From: Fomitopsis serialis
Taxonomy: Eukaryota > Basidiomycota > Agaricomycetes > Polyporales > Fomitopsidaceae
Reading direction: 5' to 3'
Assembly: GCF_022376445.1 (NCBI RefSeq)
Contig: NW_025954974.1
Location: forward strand, 434,001-498,000
DNA: 64,000 bases
The translations under genes and the position numbers were made by a program. Under the pieces are notes generated by a model that ran no database searches, had not been told where the DNA came from, and was given only the letters and a program-made list of their open reading frames with translations. This document shows positions 23,559-34,383 of the stretch, piece by piece (the stretch's first letter is position 1; every line of letters starts with the position of its first letter).

Positions 23559-24654
23559 TGGACGAGGTGGGTGCACATAACGGACCACACGTGCTGGGCG
23601 ATCGCGTAGATCGACTTCTAGACTGTACAGCTCATCAGTACGGTTCACTACAAGCAATGTTTGTAGTCTCTCAGACGCGAGAATCTCGACTTTTAACCAA
23701 CTTTTAACGGTACTATGTACTGTGCTGTATTCGCTCTGGAAGGCCGCTTCCAAGCCGCTCTGGCGAAAACCGCCCGCGTTGTCGCCGCTGTCATCAGGGC
23801 CAGCTTCAGGTGACGTAAATGCTGCTTTGGTCAAAAAGCAAATAAAATCAAGGTCTAGGCTAACGATTCACGGTGTGGTGTTCACCTGGGTTTGTGCCGT
23901 ACGACTGAGAACCAGAAACATGGAAACGGAGAACGTCCTGTGTTGTGGTGAATTCTCCAATATCTTCGTGTTCTGCTCTTCCAACGTCTCGTTATATAGA
24001 AGCTGGGTTAGGTCGAACGCTGCCAGAACTTGACAGCCCGGGCACCGATGGCTATCGTGGTAAGTATGTTATTCCGCTTTCCTTCCATGCGACGTACAGA
24101 TTGACATTGTGTTACGCAACGATAAGCGGTACATGCACAAGGTCTCGTAACTCGGCGCTATTTCCCAACATGGTGGTCTGTATTGCCTATGTTATTGGCG
24201 CCGATCAATATGAACATGCCAAGGGCCGACCCTGTCAGCGTGGATATGCGTTGGGATCACGCTCACTAGGGCTTGTACAACACTGGCTGAGACGATCCAA
24301 ACATGGGTCGTGGCTCAGTAGTTGAACGAGGATGGGAACGTCTCTCAATTCGCGCCAGTCTCCTGCTGCTGAGGACTCGTGCTCGTTGAGCCAGCGCGAT
24401 GCAAGACGCCTGAAGACGATTGCTCGGGTGCCCTTCAGATTCTGATGGTGAGATCTTGACATTGCAATCCAATTGTTCAACGTCAGGGATCTGAACGTTA
24501 ACCTTATGCATCGCACCATTTTTCTAGCAGCACCTCAGAGGCGAACACACCTACCCTACCTCGAAGCCAACTCCCTCACAGCCTGAGGTCGTGGAGTCAC
24601 TCTTCTGTGAGTATTTACTCAATCTTCTCCGAGCATCTGAACTGAGTTGATCGC
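23559..24654. other. Gene-poor stretch
   Basis: No recognisable gene was seen on either strand over about 1.1 kb. Short open frames lack domains. It separates the mirror block from the accessory gene cluster. Confidence 0.4.
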
Positions 24655-25560
24655 GTGCTAGGCGGCAAGAAGTGTTCGGAAGACAAACGTTCGAACTTAT
24701 CAAGGAATTCGTGGCTTGACTCCAACGTCGGGTTCAAGCAAGGACTTGCAGAGTACCGCCTGCCTCAAAATCCGAACGCAGCCATAATGGCCAACAGTCT
24801 GGCTGTCGATGCGTTCGTTGAGATATTTGATCTCGCTACCAGCACCAGGCCTACGTTGGATAGCCCACCGAGTCAAAGCCAGCGGATGATAAGTCTCACG
24901 GGCGTGTGTCGACATTGGAGAGACATCATCATGACCACGCCCTTCTTTTGGACTGACATCAACTTGTCGAGCGACACTCGTTTCGTAGAGCGCGCTCTGG
25001 AGATGCGAAGCTCCACCTCAATCTCGCGACAGTTTACTATCATCGTGGCAGGACGGCGAGACCAATCTCCTGGCGATCACCTCCCTACTGGAGCCACACC
25101 GTTCCCGGATCTCGCACTTTGGCATGCAGGATGTTCACTCACAGCCTATGGACGAGTCGGAGGGTCTTTCGCAACTAGCGAACGCCGATTACCCCATGTT
25201 GACTTCCATCTACGTGATTTCGCTCGCTGAAGGTAGCTGGTCTCCGCTGAGGCTAAAGCTGGACCATCTCCAGAACCTTCGACGCGTCGAGCTCTGTCGT
25301 GTCAAGCTGGACCATGCCATACTACCTCTGTCGAGATTGACAACCCTGTCGATCACCACAGTTCCCTCTTTCCAGGACCGCCCAGGAGCCCGCATGCGGT
25401 CGCTCCCGGATCTCCTGGATCTTCTGGATGCATGCACGTCTCTGCAGAACTTCACGTACCAGCATCTGGAGCTGAGCTCTCGCCCTGAACGGGCAGCTGA
25501 TGAGACCCGCGTCGTGCCGCTATCCCACTATACTACACAAAGTACCGCCGTGTTGCTGGC
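24655..25560 (+). pseudogene. F-box/LRR-type protein, frameshifted
   Basis: The likely start is the Met near 24787 (MANSLAVDAFVEIFDLATST). A typical agaricomycete F-box follows, with LTGVCRHWRDIIMTTPFFW and TDINLSSD at 24895-24970. F-box proteins link substrates to SCF ubiquitin ligases, with the downstream leucine-rich part choosing the substrate. The frame that holds the F-box becomes non-sensical after FTIIVAG (about 25050). A second frame takes over with LLAITSLLEPHRSRISHFG and leucine-rich repeats (LRLKLDHLQNLRRVELCRV, LPDLLDLLDACTSLQNFTY), which suggests a 1-nt indel near 25050-25060. The C terminus seems cut short at about 25550, where the next gene begins. Confidence 0.65.
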
Positions 25561-25617
25561 GTGCCAGCATCCTCTTGACCTATTTGAGTCGGTCTTTTCT
25601 GCCTGCAAACATCAACC

Positions 25618-27129
25618 ATGGCAACACAAACCCAACCGCTCAGGCCGGCCCCGGCCCCACTCCCCCTACGTCTGCGCTGGATCACCATCTACCATCCAGG
25701 CTACACACCCCCACGTATGCTCTTCCACTTCCCCACCTACGACTCCGCCCCCGCTCCTCACTTCTCAGGCTGCAGCCGCCGTCTCGTTCTCGACGCCTGT
25801 CGCATCATCGCAGGTAACCGCGACGGCGTGCTCTCCACAACCCCTGATCACCGTGGGCCCGGCGTCCCGGAGAGCGAGACCACGCTCACCGCTGACGCAT
25901 ACTACTACTTCCTCATCGACGACGACGACCCACAATATGCTGTTGTCTGCGAGTTTGTAGCCTGGCGCTTCCCCGACGTCGTCCCTGCGCATTGGCTTAC
26001 ATTGGCTCTCTGTCCGCCGCCGGAGCAGAACATAATAACACCCGGATTCAGATCCAGCGGCACGTCTATGTCCGCGGTGGTCAAACTCAGGGATGGAGAA
26101 TGCCTCCTCAGTGGTTATAAACAAGGTGAATACCGTCGTTTGTACGCGCATAGCGTCTATTGAGCTCCATCTCAGAGAGTTCGTGCGATAGTGCACGGCT
26201 GGTGCCGAAGGAACAAGCAGATTGGTACTACGACAACCGGATGCGGCAATATAATGCTGGACATGTCGAGACACCCGACGATGGTGCCAACGGTGTCTGC
26301 CTTCGCACGGACATCCATCGCTGCCTCGACCGCCAGGGCTTTGTCTTCTTCCCAGTCGGATCTCAGTTCGTGGCCTATTTCATCAAGCCTGAGCCAGACT
26401 ATGCGTCGCAGTACCATCGAGTCCCAGCGCGGATCCACGAAGATGTCTCCATCCAGTATCTTACGCCCGTTTCGCTTTCAACGTCATCTAGCTGTCGGGC
26501 CTTTCACGCTTCGCCAAGAAAAGTGTGATCGTGGTCCCTAGCGTCGACTTTCAAGTGTTGCCGGCGGCCTATCAGCCTAGCAAACCATCTGGAACTGGAA
26601 AAGCCAAGCGAGTGTCCGCGACTTCAAGCGAGCGGTCCACACCAGAGGAGCCAGCAGATGATCATCCAGGTGAGTGTCCGTCTACTTATCATAATCCGAC
26701 TGAGCCAGTGTGTTGACATGATACTAGTGGACCGCGAGGCGATCCCTGGCAGCCACCAATCCGAGACGTTTTTCACGAGGTTCCCACAGATCCGTACATA
26801 CTCTTGCTTGGCAGACAGGAGCTAGCTTGCTCATGGTAGTCCGCCGTCTAGGTCGGGAAGTCGAATACTCCGACGATCGCGACTACAATAATCTTGCTGG
26901 CATCCCGAGTCCGACAAAATGCAAGCACTGAAGAAGGCTTGGATTCTCAAGAATCCTCAAGTAAGGCAGACCTCCGACGGACACGAGGGGGATTCCGTGA
27001 GTGAGGAGGTATGTGCGGAGAGTGCGTAGTTTGACAAAACAAACTGAAGTCGTCCCCCAGGTCTCTGCTTGGGAAATCAATCTCGATCCCGAAGAGCAGC
27101 AGGTCGCGAACACTTCGGCGAACGACTGA
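25618..27129 (+). pseudogene. HNH_2-type nuclease-like gene, copy 1, broken C-terminal half
   Basis: The start is at 25618 (MATQTQPLRPAP). The N-terminal domain (FPTYDSAPAPHFSGCSRRLV, FVAWRFPDVVPAHWL) leads to the HNH_2 region: VKLRDGECLLSGYK, intron 26124-26175, SARLVPKEQADWYYDNRM, GVCLRTDIHRCLDRQGFVFF. In this family the first segment normally carries a catalytic His (aHIvP); here it is Arg (ARLVP), so nuclease activity is doubtful even before breakage. Near 26460 a base is missing compared with copy 2 (CAGTATCTTACG against CAGTTTCTCTACG), and a TAG stop follows in the restored frame. Weak homology to copy 2 goes on to 27129 (EYSDDRDYNN, DKMQALKKAWILKNPQVRQT, QQVANTSAND). Confidence 0.7.
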
Positions 27130-27630
27130 AGCAGGATGTAGGTTTGTGTACAACGGACAAAATATAGTCGTATACCGTAATAAACAGTAAATTGTAGCGT
27201 TAGTATAATCGCGACCGTAGCGTTTAGTAGATATCGCCATCGCATTACTCGTACTGTACCTGCGTGTCTATTATAATAATACTCGCTGGCTAATTTTACA
27301 TGATGATTTGCCAGGGAGTTGAACATCGCATAAGCGCCGGGGAGCATACTGACGTAAGCATCGCGGTCGTGGTTCGCTTCCGCTTTCGTTGTCCAGCATT
27401 CGCCGGTGCGCAACGATTCGAAGGTGAGTTCTACATCTGCTCCTTCGCCATCATATTGCGTCCACACAGCCTGTGCTATCGTGCAATGCAGACAACTTGC
27501 TCCCGTCCTGTCGCCGAGTATCAAGCTCCCGGCGTCGAGGACGCCGATCTGCGTTCAAATAACTAGACTACCGTGCGAGCTTCCTCATTGACATCGTGGA
27601 GGAGGCCCTCACCGCGTATGAACATTCACC
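27130..27630. other. Spacer between the two HNH copies
   Basis: This 500-bp stretch is AT-rich at 27125-27300. Its last 60 bp resemble the sequence just upstream of copy 1, so it may belong to the tandem repeat unit. No gene was recognised. Confidence 0.35.
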
Positions 27631-29169
27631 ATGGCGACAGCCATCCGACCACACAAGTCTTTCGCTGCTACACTCCCCGCCCGCCCGCGCTACATCACCA
27701 TCTACCACCCAGGCTGCAACCCCGAGCCGCACATTCTTTTCCGCTTCCCCACCTACGACCCCGCCCCCGCCCCTCACCTCTCGGGCTGCAGCCACCGCCT
27801 CGTCCTCGACGCCTGCCACATCATCTCGAACAACCACGACGGCTTCCTCTCCGCTACCCCGGACGGCTGCGCCCGTGTCTTGGAGAGCGAGCCGACGCTC
27901 ACCGCCGACGTCTAATACTACTTCCTCCTCGGCGACCACGACCCCGACTACGCCGTCGTCTCCGACTTCGCCACCTGGCGCTTCCCCGACGTGCTCCCCG
28001 CCCATTGGCTCTCTGTCCGCCCGCAGGGTCACACGATCCGCCATGGGCCCGCAGCCAGCGAAAGACTATGTCCGACCTGGTCAAAGGTAGGGATGGGGGC
28101 TGCGTCTTCAGTGGGTTCGAAGCAGGTGAATACTGTCGCTCGTATGTACATGGCAACTAATCAGCCTCCACCACAGGCAGCTCGTGCGATAATGCACGCC
28201 TGGTGCCGAGGGAGCATGCGTTCTGGTTTGCAGAGAACGAAATGAGGGCGTACAGTTTTGGGGGCACCGCGACACCGAACGACAGCGCAAATGGCGTCTG
28301 CCTCCGCGCGGATATCCGTCGCTGTCTCGACCGACAGGGCTTCGTGTTTTTCCCCGCCGGCTCCCAGTTTGTGGCCTATTTCATCAAGGGCGAGCCAGAC
28401 TATGCGGAGTGGTACCATCGGACCGCGGCCCGGATCCACGAGCGCGTCCCCGTCCAGTTTCTCTACGCGCGTTTCGCGTTCAACGTCATCCAGTCCGCGG
28501 ACATCTGGGTCGCCGTGAAGGTAGTGGTCCCGAGCGCCGAGTTCCGACTGCGGCAAGCGATGTTCCAGAGGAGAACACAAGCTGCGAACAGGCAAGCGTC
28601 TGCCACAGGCCCAAGCGAGCAGTCCGCATCCGACGGGGGCGTAGGCGATGCTGGTGAGTATTCACCTGCTCGTGCTAACTCGTTAGTAAACTAGCACCGT
28701 GACGATGCATAGTGCTCGCGGAACATGATGCGACCCGGATCCCGGGCAGCCACCGGTCCACCGAAGACGTCTTCTTCGAGAGGTTCCCACAACTACGTGC
28801 GTGTCTCGCTTCCCCGAACAGCGACCCATGGTGTCGTGTCGCTCATGCCAAGCTCCGCCAATCCAGGTCGCGAGGTCGAGTTTTCCGACGACCCCGACTT
28901 CAACACCCTCGCCTGGCATCCCGAGGTCGACAGGATGCAGGAGCTGAGAAGGGCGTGGCTTGCTCAGAATCCCCAGATCAGACAGACATCTGATGGGGAC
29001 GAAGGGAATTCCGTGGGTGAGCCGGTATGTATGCGCAAGGCGGAGAGTGTGGCGTACTAAATTTCAGAAGCTGACTGAGGTCGTCTCACAGGTCCCACCG
29101 CTGCAGGAACTTGAAAGCGATCCCGAGCCCGAAGCGCAGCCGGTTGCAAACACTTCGGCGAGTGGATGA
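27631..29169 (+). pseudogene. HNH_2-type nuclease-like gene, copy 2, premature stop
   Basis: This is a tandem paralogue of copy 1 with the same order of blocks: YITIYHPGCNPEPHILFRFP, HLSGCSHRLVLDACHIIS, then LTADV, an in-frame TAA at 27913, and YYFLLGDHDPDYAVVSDF in the same frame. Copy 1 reads DAYYYF where copy 2 reads DV-stop-YYF. The downstream part is intact: GRDGGCVFSGFEAGE, intron, ARLVPREHAFWFAENEMR, GVCLRADIRRCLDRQGFVFF, VVPSAEFRLRQAMF, later exons to QPVANTSASG and the stop at 29169. Both family His positions are Arg here (ARLVP, DIRR). The damage lies in the half that is whole in copy 1. It is unclear whether a shortened protein starting inside is made. Confidence 0.7.
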
Positions 29170-29624
29170 AGGTGATGTGGGCGCGTGCACAAATAATTAA
29201 TCAGCTGTATCATCATCATAATATTGTAGAGTCGATATGAACATAATAATCATTCGTAGTTGTGGCCTGAGTCGGCGCCTCACTCGGGGTGCAGGTCCGC
29301 AACCCTAATGGCACTTTATCCGCGATTGTTCCACCGTCCAATATCCAATGCAGGTACTCAACAAGCACCCGCACCACAGTGAGGATCTCAGTCAAGAAAC
29401 GAGTGCTCTTCCATTGGAGAGCCCTTGCGAAGGAGGTCCCGCCAGTCGAGCGGCTTTGGCACGCCCCGCTTCACCGCAGGCGCAGCGTCATATCTGTTGT
29501 GCATCTCGGAGGATGCGTGGTCAATACGCAGCGGAATAACGACCAAGGCAGGCTTACATGGTGCGCCTTCTTCCCTCAGGGCCCGGGAGACGGGATACAA
29601 CGGGGACTTGCCGTCGTTCGCCTA
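29170..29624. other. Unassigned stretch after HNH copy 2
   Basis: The first 90 bases are AT-rich 3' flank. The minus strand has a short open frame (29388-29600, ending PLDWRDLLRKGSPMEEHSF) that may be part of the remnant gene to its right. It was not recognised. Confidence 0.3.
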
Positions 29625-30330
29625 TCAGGTGTACACCTGGGCGCGGCCGAACGGCCGGTTCAGAGAAGCTAAACGCGAAGCGTGGACTCGGAGGACGAAT
29701 TTGAAGCACGAGTACGCACCACGACACGCTCTGACACGCTCCATCGCGAGCAGCACGTTGAGCATCCAGGAGTAGGCCGCGGCCTTAACCGTCTTGTATG
29801 CGCTTGAGCCGAACTTGACATACCACCCGCCCACGGCGAGCGTGCACTCAATTGCGAACGAGAGCAGGATGTCGAAGGGGATCATGTCGTGGGATCCAAT
29901 GCGTTTGGGGGCAAGCAGAGGACGAGCTAGCGGACGGCTCCCTGCTTTGTCGATTTGACCGAGGCGTCTTCTCTGGGCGAGGAACAAGGCGCCAGACCCT
30001 CAGCCGGAAGCCAGCACCGCACGCACTCACCACCGCTGAGACCCACATCAACATCATCAGCAAGACCATCCACGCCGCCATCTCCGCCGAGGTCCGCCGG
30101 ATCGTGTACCGGCAGCACGCCGTACCCATTGAGGACCCACACGAGGCCCGAGAGGTGTTGTGCGAGCCCGGCGAAGAGCACGACGGAGGGGAAAAAGAGC
30201 GTCGGGGAGGAGGGCTCTCCCTACCAGGCCGCGATGAAGGACGCGTGATCCATGTCGACCTGTCGTGCGCCGGGGGAGGCGGGAAGGAGTACTTGGGATG
30301 GGGCTGGAGTGAGAGGGAGAGGGTGTAGAG
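29625..30330 (-). pseudogene. Remnant of a multi-pass membrane protein gene
   Basis: Minus-strand frames give hydrophobic segments in a sensible order. VVLFAGLAQHLSGLVWVLNG and YGVLPVHDPAD (about 30190-30090) come first, then, in another frame, SAEMAAWMVLLMMLMWVSAV (about 30085-30025). After an intron come DMIPFDILLSFAIECTLAVG and GWYVKFGSSAYKTVKAAAYS (about 29890-29770). The frame change within a few codons of HDPAD points to an indel. The family was not recognised beyond being a membrane protein. A short copy of the ATCCACGCCGCCATCT stretch recurs at 33156-33180, so pieces of this gene are scattered nearby. Confidence 0.45.
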
Positions 30331-30694
30331 AAGGGCGGTGCGTATGCGAAGGAAGACCTGTACGCAATCGGTGGTACTGACCGCGTGGTGGTCGCCAGCT
30401 GGAGAGTTGCTAGATCTAGTGCAGAGGCTTGCGATGAAGAGGATGCGAGCACCCGCAGGGTACTGCATGACAAATCAATACACCATCAGTCATATTGGCT
30501 GCGGTGACCGGCTCCACGATCATGGACACACACTTGATCTGATTCGTCGATTGCCATCAGCACGCTGCAAGCACCGTAGTTTTGCCGTAGTTCGTCGACC
30601 TCCCGATACAAGCTCAGAGCACGTTCTTGAGATACGAGGTCCAAGTGCCAGTACTAGGCTGAGCGCCAGCGAGTGGTAGGATTGTGTAGTAGAT

Positions 30695-32805
30695 AGTCAG
30701 GGAGCGTGCGGTCGGCGGCGACGCATCGTATGCCGCAGTCTATAGCCAAAACACACTGGCGAGGCCCGGGCAAGATGGGCAAGACGACCAGGAGACCACT
30801 GATGCCGCCGTCAGAGTCAGACTCATACAACTCCGCGCGTATCGTCACGTGCCGTAGGCGATCGAGTGATCGAGTGGGTCCGAGTCGTCTCTCCGACCGA
30901 CTTCCCCCGTCTACTCGTGCATCCAGGCCTCTCGAAGGACACCAGCGCACAACTGTACAGCGACATCGCGACCATCCTCACTGCGGGTCAAGGTGAAAGT
31001 GCAAAGCGTGATGGGCGGGGTGCTGCAACGAGAGCCGTCTCCGTGACTGGAGCCACCTCGCAGACTCACGGAGCCGTAATTGCCGTAGCGTATGACTCCG
31101 AGGACAGGCCGTCTGTTGCGACGCATCCTCCTCCGCCTGGAGGCAATCGACTCTGCACCCGCGCAATCAGTCTTTCAGACTTGGACAGAGCAGCCAGCCA
31201 TATCCAGACACCGTGAGTGCACCTCACTACTGCACGGCAGCGGTCCATTTCATCCTTCTGCAGAGACGCTCCAGGCGACCTTCTCGACAACGTTCTTGCC
31301 GTCTCGCGCGCACTGTCGCTGCCGATCGCAGATTTCATCCGATTCATAGTGCACTGTTGTATCCCCAAGATCCTCCATCGCTACAACGTTGCAGAGAAGT
31401 TCTGGACCGCTCCGCTCTCGGCCATCCTTCAACTTGGCTGGGAACCCCAACCACAAGACGAACTTGGCGACGGCCGCTGGTTCCCCCTCGCTCCCCACTT
31501 GGCCGAGGAACTCAGCCTTATCGATCCATGCCCTGTCCGGATCAGGACGTCGAGAGACGGGCGGGGCGAAGAGGAGTGGTTCTGCGACGCGGCTGCGGCC
31601 GCGAGCTGGGTAGAGCTCATACGGAAGGTCCTCAACCGCACTCGCGAAGAACTCGAGGACGCACGGACGGCGGGCACGGGGGACCAGGTTACCGAGTGGG
31701 CGACGTCCCGGGCCGCCATTCTGCATGCTCTGCTTTCGAATACGGGCACCCGCTATCTCTCCACCGCGCCGTCCCTCTGAGAGATTCAGGCGTGCAGCGT
31801 ACCCGGGACTACTGTTCCCGTCATACCAAGATGGTGCGTCGTGTGCATCGCTCGGCTTGTACGCCCTCTTCGGTGTGATTGAGGTTTGTGGCAGCGGTTC
31901 TCCAGGCGGATCCCCAGAACTTCAAGGACGCCTCCACAATGGAGGAAACTCTAGAGGCTTTGGACGAAGTACCCACTGCCGATGCCTTCCCGGAGCCGAC
32001 CCGCGCCGCGAGCAGCGCAGGGCTCTTCGCGCTCCGCTATATGCTTGCTATCACGGCGTGGATCCCCGCTTCCGTGAACGTCCATCGGAGCCTCGCGAAG
32101 CTGACGCGGAGCAACACCCCAGCGACGATCTACGTCGTCGGTAGCCCCTCCCCGGACTCGCCGTCGGTGTCGACGCTGGACGTGCTCGCGGACCACCTCC
32201 CCTCGACGCTGGGACGCGAAGAAGACAGAGCGACGAGGGCGGATCAAATGCTGACGGCGCTCAAAATCCCAGGGAACGCTACTGGTACGGTACACTCGGA
32301 AGCAATCTTGATGGCCTTGACCTATCGTGCGCACACCCGGAATCACAGCGAGCCATCGCCCCTTCCAGATTCCAGTCCCGACGCCGGCGTCCGCGAGCTG
32401 GAGGACGCGCTGCAGGTAAGTCCTACGTGCGACCTGTCATACCCGTCTGGTCACGATCTGAGTTAGGGATCCACCGGGGTCATCGGGACCGCGAAGAAGT
32501 GCTGCTGGTGCTGCTCCTGGCTCGCGGAGCATCTCAGTCCCCATGTGGATCCGACGCTCCGGTTCTGTGTGCCTGCAGGTGTGTCCCATGGTACGATCTA
32601 CCCCTGGGCGCCACCGCCGGGTTTGCCGCCCGCGATCTTGGAGGACTTGAAGACGACGCTTGAGAAGGAGCTGAGATCCGCCCTTTCGACTCTCCGGCTC
32701 GAGGACGAGCGACTCGAGTCTGAGTCCAAGAGTCGGCAGCGCTCTCTCGAGTTGATGCTTTCGGGCACAGAAGTCCTGCAGACCAAACGCGGTGTGTTTC
32801 TGTGA
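30695..32805 (+). CDS. OTT_1508-like deaminase-fold protein, possibly disrupted
   Basis: The diagnostic part is at the 3' end. GTVHSEAILMAL (32288-32322) is followed, after an intron (about 32415-32466), by GVIGTAKKCCWCCSWLAEHL and GVSHGTIYPWAPP. The His-x-Glu followed by a Cys-x-x-Cys pair is the zinc site of the cytidine-deaminase fold, and the spacing and the GTIYPWAPP tail fit the fungal OTT_1508-like group, whose substrate is unknown. Upstream exons are less certain: VIEWVRVVSPTDFPRLLVHP (30860-30920) and the frame 31217-31780 (IADFIRFIVHCCIPKILHRY). Between 31780 and 31880 the frame changes and no good intron was found, so the gene may be broken there. A C-terminal coiled coil (LEKELRSALSTLRLEDERLE) ends at 32805. 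Confidence 0.65.
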
Positions 32806-34383
32806 GTAGCGTAGGTCGTAGTGCAGATTTGTATGTTTTGCCACAATTACAACACAGTGGATCTCGTCTCTGTGGCCCTGTATCCATTAGATCCGTGAGC
32901 GGAGTACTAGTAACCTGAGGGTACATCGGCAAGAAGGCCTTCGTCGCGCCTCGACTCCAGCTGGAAGCATCTCTCAGCAGTCACATCATGACAGCCGACG
33001 GCCTGCGCTCAGCCCGCCAGGCGTCTGCGCGACTCTGATATCGCCTTCCACGAAATGGGCGAGTCGCGCGTTCTGTGTCGAGCCTGAGGTGCTCGCCGTG
33101 TTGTGCTCGTGGCTCTGGTGGCACTTTTTCTGTGACTATCCCTCCGTCATCAGCACAGCCATCCACGCCGCCATCTTCGCCGAGTGATCAATAAGGTGGC
33201 AGGGGAACAAGGTGGACGTACAGTAGTTGGCACATTAATAGAGTCAGAGCATCTCCGGGTACGCATACTGCACGGAGGAGACTCCTATCCAGGGGACGAT
33301 GCCCACATTGTCGACAAGGCGTCAGGACTGGACGAACGGTCGGACTTGGAGCGAGGCAGGGCGCGGCGCGCGGAGCTGATTACATTGGCAATCTGCCGCC
33401 CTCAGGCCTCAGGCCTCAGGCCTCAGGTGCGGCGCTCTGCTGCGCGGCACCCTTCCCGGCTCTGGTGATCACTGTCGCAGGCATCGTCTGCTTTTTCTGG
33501 CGTGTCTCGGATAGATCTAGTCGATCGTACCGTAGGGGCTGGGGTTTACTGCCGCTGATGTGAAGTAATAGCATGCCGAACTCGATAGCGATTACCCGTT
33601 TCTCTAAGAGCGCGAAGGCGACGCAGTCTTGAGACCGCATAGGTGGACGCGCGAGCAATACTCCAATCGAGCGGGCGAGCGGACGTGCAGACGAGCGGGC
33701 GAGCGAGCGAAAGGAGTCGAGCGGGGGCGGACTTTGATAGGGAGACGGCCCGGGGCGACGCGGCCCAATATTACTAGATATTATTGTATGCGAGAGCAGC
33801 TGGAAGCGCGACTCAGCGCCGAGAGAGATAAATGAGTACATAGAAGGTCGAGAGAGACGTGGGAGATGCGGTTCGACAGAAGCGTGCACAAACGTGAAGA
33901 GCGATGACAGATCGGGAAGGCTTGATGTCGAAAAAGGAAAGTACCGTACAGCAAGCACATGAGCGCCTTTCTGGGCGACGGACCTCAGGCTCCCTTGAGT
34001 CCCCTTCCGGCTTCGAACGGTGGACCGTAGTCATGGCGCGAGGTTGGCAGCTCGAGAACGGTGCCATCTGCGAATGCGACCTGGACCCAGCAGGTGCGGC
34101 ACTCGGTTCTGTGCTCGTCTCGTCCTACAGTAGCTCCGTGTCTCCGCCTTCCGGTTCGTCGCGAGCGCGCCGGTAGAGTTGGTGGTACAGTATGGGGTCA
34201 GTTCTGTTGAGAGAGGTAAAGCAAGATAGCTGAGAGACAGAGGTGAGTGCAGGAAACGGGCACGAGAGACAGGTAACAAAGTGGCGGAAGCGCCGAGACG
34301 ACCGCCTGGTGCGTGGAGGGATGAGAGCGCGAAAGAGCGAAGAAAGAAAAGAAGAGATGCATGCATGAGGCGACGTGCCGGAA
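32806..34383. other. Degraded stretch with gene fragments
   Basis: No intact gene was seen. At 33150-33182 lies a fragment matching the membrane-protein remnant at 30060-30095. At 33402-33427 CTCAGGC is repeated in tandem (GGCCTCAGGCCTCAGG). At 33650-33720 there is a GAGCGGGCGAGCG-type purine-rich repeat. Open frames here look like composition effects. Confidence 0.4.
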
